Shown here: one piece after another, positions 5,495 to 7,186 of the stretch
How the letters are laid out: the number at the start of each line of letters is the position of its first letter
Position numbering within the stretch: position 1 is the first letter of the stretch
NCBI GenBank assembly: GCA_016181565.1
Contig: JACOZA010000080.1
Location: 1-7,186 of the forward strand
Reading direction: 5' to 3'
Source: Candidatus Sungiibacteriota bacterium
GTDB lineage: Bacteria > Patescibacteriota > Minisyncoccia > Sungbacterales > JACQCQ01
Length of the DNA: 7,186 nt
Translations under genes and position numbers: made by a program
Notes under the pieces: model-generated
The model's input: only the letters and a program-made list of their open reading frames with translations
Database searches by the model: none
What the model was told of the DNA's origin: nothing

Positions 5495-5617
5495 CAAAGG
5501 TCAATCAAATCTCTGCTTGAATCCGCTTCCCAAAGAACCGAACTCAAGTGAAACTGGGAGGGGTTCGCCGATGGCGATACACCCCTCCCGTGCTCGGACA
5601 TGCCACGATGACTTGTG
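5495..5617 (+). rRNA. rrf: Candidate divergent 5S rRNA
   Basis: Two of the most conserved 5S segments appear in the right order and spacing. CCGAACTC-AAGTGAAAC (5538-5554) equals the E. coli loop C/helix III sequence apart from a two-base deletion, and CGCCGATGG (5566-5574) equals the E. coli helix V/loop E start. A helix I can form between CAAAGGTCA (5495-5503) and TGACTTGTG (5609-5617) with one mismatch and one G-U, giving a 123-base RNA, close to the usual 120. Helix II AATCTCT/AGGGGTT and helix III CTTGA/TCAAG are also possible. Against it: loop C would be about 10 bases too long, helix IV is not obvious, and a very strong competing hairpin spans 5556-5589. No 16S or 23S is in the window. 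A terminator follows directly. Confidence 0.5.
5556..5589 (+). other. Very stable hairpin inside the 5S-like RNA
   Basis: GGGAGGGGT pairs with ACCCCTCCC (9 bp), and within it TCGCC pairs with GGCGA (5 bp) around loop GAT, with a TAC bulge on the 3' side. This 14-bp structure would disrupt the normal 5S fold if it formed, so either the 5S call is wrong or the RNA is unusual. Confidence 0.7.
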
Positions 5618-5631
5618 GCTCACGCGGTGTC

Positions 5632-5651
5632 CTCTCCGCGGAGAGTTTTTT
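5632..5651 (+). terminator. Intrinsic terminator after the 5S-like RNA
   Basis: CTCTC-CGCG-GAGAG (5632-5645) is followed immediately by six T (5646-5651), the textbook layout of a factor-independent terminator on the plus strand. There is no plus-strand protein gene between it and prfA, which supports an RNA gene upstream. An outer stem GGACA/TGTCC with inner GCCAC/GTGGC (5596-5632) abuts it. Confidence 0.75.
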
Positions 5652-5681
5652 CCTGAACCTCTCAATCAGGCGGCTTGAAGC

Positions 5682-6014
5682 CTAGCCTTCCGCCCGACCG
5701 CACGTAGGGCAAGCCCCCGCCGCCTTGGCATGACCAGCCTGCTGGGCCAGCCACGCGTCCGCGTCCTCGAAGGACTCGAAGCGCGGCCCGTCGAGGACCG
5801 CGACATCCTCCCGCCCACTGTTCGATCGGTAGAAGGACGCGACACGGGTCGCGTCCGGTACCTCGACGGAGAATCTCTCCTCTCCGTCGCGGCGCCCGTG
5901 CGCCCGCACGCCGGGCGCACGTGATACGCGTGTCCACTTCCCATCAAGGGCAACCGCCGTGTAGCGAGTTGCCCCCATTCCGGTTGATCTCTCGCTCGAC
6001 TCAATCGTTCTCAT
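5682..6014 (-). CDS. GC-rich gene for an unrecognised 110-residue soluble protein
   Basis: 110 residues from the ATG at 6012-6014, which is preceded by a good ribosome binding site (GAGGGAG, about 7 bases upstream). No signal peptide or membrane segment is present. The N-terminal half is basic (KWTRVSRAPGVRAHGRR); the C-terminal half has an acidic, aromatic segment (DGPRFESFEDADAWLAQQAG), and the chain ends in CPTCGRAEG, a CxxC pair that might bind zinc with a partner. I do not recognise the family. Codons end mostly in G or C (CTC, GCG, GTC, GAC), clearly unlike the flanking genes, so recent transfer from a GC-rich donor, possibly actinobacterial or phage, is a reasonable inference. Two other long frames overlap it but lack the ribosome binding site. 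Expression is supported by the consensus promoter at 6145-6173. Confidence 0.6.
   Translation of the reverse strand: MRTIESSERSTGMGATRYTAVALDGKWTRVSRAPGVRAHGRRDGEERFSVEVPDATRVASFYRSNSGREDVAVLDGPRFESFEDADAWLAQQAGHAKAAGACPTCGRAEG
5835..5920. repeat. Three consecutive perfect hairpins inside the GC-rich gene
   Basis: GGACGCGAC-ACGG-GTCGCGTCC (5835-5856), a 9-bp pair at 5864-5872/5881-5889 (CGACGGAGA and TCTCCGTCG), and GTGCGCCC-7 nt-GGGCGCAC (5898-5920). All are perfect, have short loops and follow one another within 86 bases. Further pairs lie at 5763-5770/5791-5798. High GC raises the chance background, so this may not be functional. Confidence 0.55.
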
Positions 6015-6058
6015 TGTCTACTCCCTCTCGCCGCGCCCCTGCGCGACTTCGAACATTT

Positions 6059-6083
6059 CGCACCCCGCACCATGCAGGATGCG
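6059..6083 (-). promoter_or_regulatory. Structured hairpin in the leader of the GC-rich gene
   Basis: On the minus strand CGCATCCTGCA pairs with TGCGGGGTGCG over 11 bp (two G-U pairs) around loop TGG. It lies about 45 bases before the start codon, between the promoter and the ribosome binding site, so it could affect mRNA stability or act as an operator or attenuator. It matches no riboswitch class I know. Confidence 0.45.
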
Positions 6084-6144
6084 CACTCCAATCCCCTCTA
6101 TACGGGGAATTTTGCTTCAAAGAGCATCCCAATCTTACTTAAAC

Positions 6145-6173
6145 ATTATACACCATACAGAATGGCATGTCAA
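6145..6173 (-). promoter_or_regulatory. Perfect consensus sigma-70 promoter
   Basis: On the minus strand TTGACA (6168-6173) and TATAAT (6145-6150) are separated by exactly 17 bases: both hexamers and the spacing match the consensus. The transcript would begin near 6138 and run into the GC-rich gene at 6014. It is by far the strongest promoter in the window. Confidence 0.85.
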
Positions 6174-6265
6174 TAGCATGCGTTTCAGCCACAAATAAGC
6201 CGTTAAATGACTTGCATAAAGTAAAAATAACTTATTCTCCACCCCCATCCGCTATTTCCCGTCCG

Positions 6266-6907
6266 CTATAATGCGGCCTCAATATCCTGCGAGAGCGAGT
6301 AGACGCGGTTAGCATAGGAAAGGCAGGCGTAGCGGGCGCTTCCGCGCGAAGGACAATTTGGATTGCCGCTGATGTAGGTGCGGGCGGCCGCAATTTCCCC
6401 CGCCTTCGTCCGGGACGCCGCTCCCGAATCGCCCAAAAAGGTCGCGGCGGCCGTAAAGGCATCCTCCACAATCCACGGATTGGCTATAGACTTGCCGACG
6501 AGTTGCGCCACTCGACTGCTGAAGAGAAGCCATGTGGTGGGAATAAACTGTGCCGGGCCCATGGCGCCGCCGCAGCCGTAATTCGGCTTCCTCGAAACAG
6601 GCATCCGATCGGGATCAAGTCCTAAATCTGCCGTGATCTTAAAGAAAGCGTTCTTCTGCGCTTCCGCTGCGCTATATCTGCCTAGGTTCCTGTAGCACTC
6701 ATACATATCGGTGCGCCAATTACCCGTTCCGATATTGCTGCCAACCGTTATCTGTCCATTCTCAAACTGGCGGCCGGTTTCAACCTCCAACAATGCCAGG
6801 AGAAACGCCTGACGAATACCAACGCGATCAGACGCGAGTTTGGTATACTTTAATGCGTCTTCCGCGGTGATGCCGGTTTTCTCGGCGCTCGATCTCCTGC
6901 AGCGACT
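6266..6907 (-). CDS. Lytic transglycosylase domain, C-terminal part of a frameshifted gene
   Basis: This is the 3' part of a gene whose 5' part lies in another frame. The frame is open from 6907; a TTG at 6791-6793 is the only start-like codon nearby, and sequence before it (KTGITAEDALKYTKLASDRVGIRQAFLLALLEV in pieces) is clearly domain sequence, so 6793 is not a true start. The catalytic glutamate is probably in LEVETG (second Glu), and GGAMGPAQFIPTTW is the transglycosylase signature typical of MltB-like enzymes. Several cysteines (YECY, YGCGG, NPNC, YACL) suggest disulfides outside the membrane. The enzyme would cleave the glycan strand of peptidoglycan with formation of 1,6-anhydro-muramic acid. 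The stop is TAG at 6266-6268. Confidence 0.75.
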   Translation of the reverse strand, partial: SRCRRSSAEKTGITAEDALKYTKLASDRVGIRQAFLLALLEVETGRQFENGQITVGSNIGTGNWRTDMYECYRNLGRYSAAEAQKNAFFKITADLGLDPDRMPVSRKPNYGCGGAMGPAQFIPTTWLLFSSRVAQLVGKSIANPWIVEDAFTAAATFLGDSGAASRTKAGEIAAARTYISGNPNCPSRGSARYACLSYANRVYSLSQDIEAAL

Positions 6908-7186
6908 TTATCTGCTGCTGATCTTCCTGAAAATCTTCGAGCTCCGCTCTCTGTCTTTCAAGCTCCGCCTTCTGCCCGCGGAGATTATCCAACACTTCGT
7001 GAATCCTTTTTTGCAGCGATTCCAAACTATTCAATGCGCCGAAAAAATCTGATAAGTTGTCGTTCTGCAGCATGACTTCAAGCAGATTATCTTCGCTTCG
7101 CGAGGCAAGTTCTCGCACCGCCGCAGCTAACTCTTTATCGGCGGTGCCGATACCCGCGACTAATTGCTTGATCGTACCCGACTTTC
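6828..7186 (-). CDS. Coiled-coil N-terminal part of the frameshifted transglycosylase gene (partial)
   Basis: The frame runs off the right edge, so the 5' end is missing. The internal GTG at 7116-7118 is not a start, because meaningful sequence (KQLVAGIGTADKELAAA) precedes it. Residues include LLEVMLQNDNLSDFFGALNS followed by a long charged heptad-like coiled coil (LRGQKAELERQRAELEDFQ, QQQIKSLQEIERRE), as in the coiled-coil half of Parcubacteria wall hydrolases and EnvC-like activators. Past about 6877 the frame loses similarity (NRHHRGRRIKVYQTRV) and ends in TGA at 6828-6830. The transglycosylase domain continues one base out of frame, so this half and the next are one broken gene. Confidence 0.65.
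   Translation of the reverse strand, partial: KSGTIKQLVAGIGTADKELAAAVRELASRSEDNLLEVMLQNDNLSDFFGALNSLESLQKRIHEVLDNLRGQKAELERQRAELEDFQEDQQQIKSLQEIERRENRHHRGRRIKVYQTRV

Larger units (their letters stand above)
6015..6265. other. Leader and promoter region of the GC-rich gene
   Basis: No gene is visible. On the minus strand it holds a sigma-70 promoter (6145-6173) and a leader of roughly 124 bases with a CCCC/GGGG hairpin and an 11-bp hairpin. Composition switches from AT-rich (6140-6240) to GC-rich (6015-6060) within the leader. Near 6264-6273 a CCGC/GCGG stem overlaps the stop codon of the transglycosylase frame. Confidence 0.6.

Noticed and set aside
5469..5678. Plus-strand 69-codon frame over the 5S-like RNA
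   Set aside because: It overlaps the RNA and its terminator, has no ribosome binding site and its composition is not protein-like.
5482..6138. tmRNA, RNase P RNA or SRP RNA in the GC-rich region
   Set aside because: I looked for their conserved strings on both strands (tRNA-like ends and tag frame, the GAGGAAAGTCC element, the GGAAGCAGC SRP loop) and found none.
6266..6271. TATAAT on the plus strand as a promoter
   Set aside because: No -35 box at the right distance and no plus-strand gene follows; it lies in the end of the transglycosylase frame.
1..7186. CRISPR array, transposase or defence system
   Set aside because: No regularly spaced direct repeats and no recognisable Cas, transposase, nuclease or restriction genes.

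Overview
The window looks like chromosomal DNA of a candidate-phyla-radiation (Patescibacteria, probably Parcubacteria-like) bacterium. This rests on the compact translation gene pairs rpsB-tsf and rpmE-prfA, a short EF-Ts, weak or absent Shine-Dalgarno sequences on most genes, and two cell-wall proteins of a style common in that group: a secreted peptidoglycan-binding protein with a long helical tail, and a coiled coil joined to a lytic transglycosylase. UGA is used as a normal stop (the tsf/rpsB ATGA overlap and the peptidoglycan-binding gene), so the UGA-glycine code of Gracilibacteria and Absconditabacteria is excluded. The lineage is inferred from gene content and protein style; no search was run.

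Layout, left to right. 1-397: no convincing gene, but a chain of inverted repeats, ending in a strong hairpin just past the end of the first gene. 398-1129 (-): secreted peptidoglycan-binding protein. 1130-1479: AT-rich, one hairpin and one doubtful 31-codon ORF. 1480-1566 (-): tRNA-Tyr(GTA). 1789-1860 (-): tRNA-Thr(TGT), enclosed by a perfect 17-bp inverted repeat. 1874-2010: palindromic GC-rich hairpin cluster. 2011-3833 (-): operon rpsB - tsf - small membrane protein. 3834-3948: divergent promoter region. 3949-5213 (+): rpmE - prfA. 5214-5494: tandem repeats and a hairpin. 5495-5651 (+): a candidate divergent 5S rRNA followed by an intrinsic terminator. 5682-6014 (-): a conspicuously GC-rich unrecognised gene with a good ribosome binding site, a structured leader and a perfect consensus sigma-70 promoter. 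6266-7186 (-): a coiled-coil/lytic-transglycosylase gene broken by a frameshift and cut by the window edge.

The core of the window serves translation: ribosomal proteins S2 and L31, elongation factor Ts, release factor 1, two tRNAs and possibly 5S rRNA. The two wall-associated genes probably act outside the membrane on peptidoglycan. The least ordinary parts are the inverted repeats that share the core CCCGTTACAA (one set wrapping tRNA-Thr), the unusual 5S-like RNA, and the GC-rich cassette next to it, which looks acquired. I found no CRISPR array, transposase or recognisable defence system.
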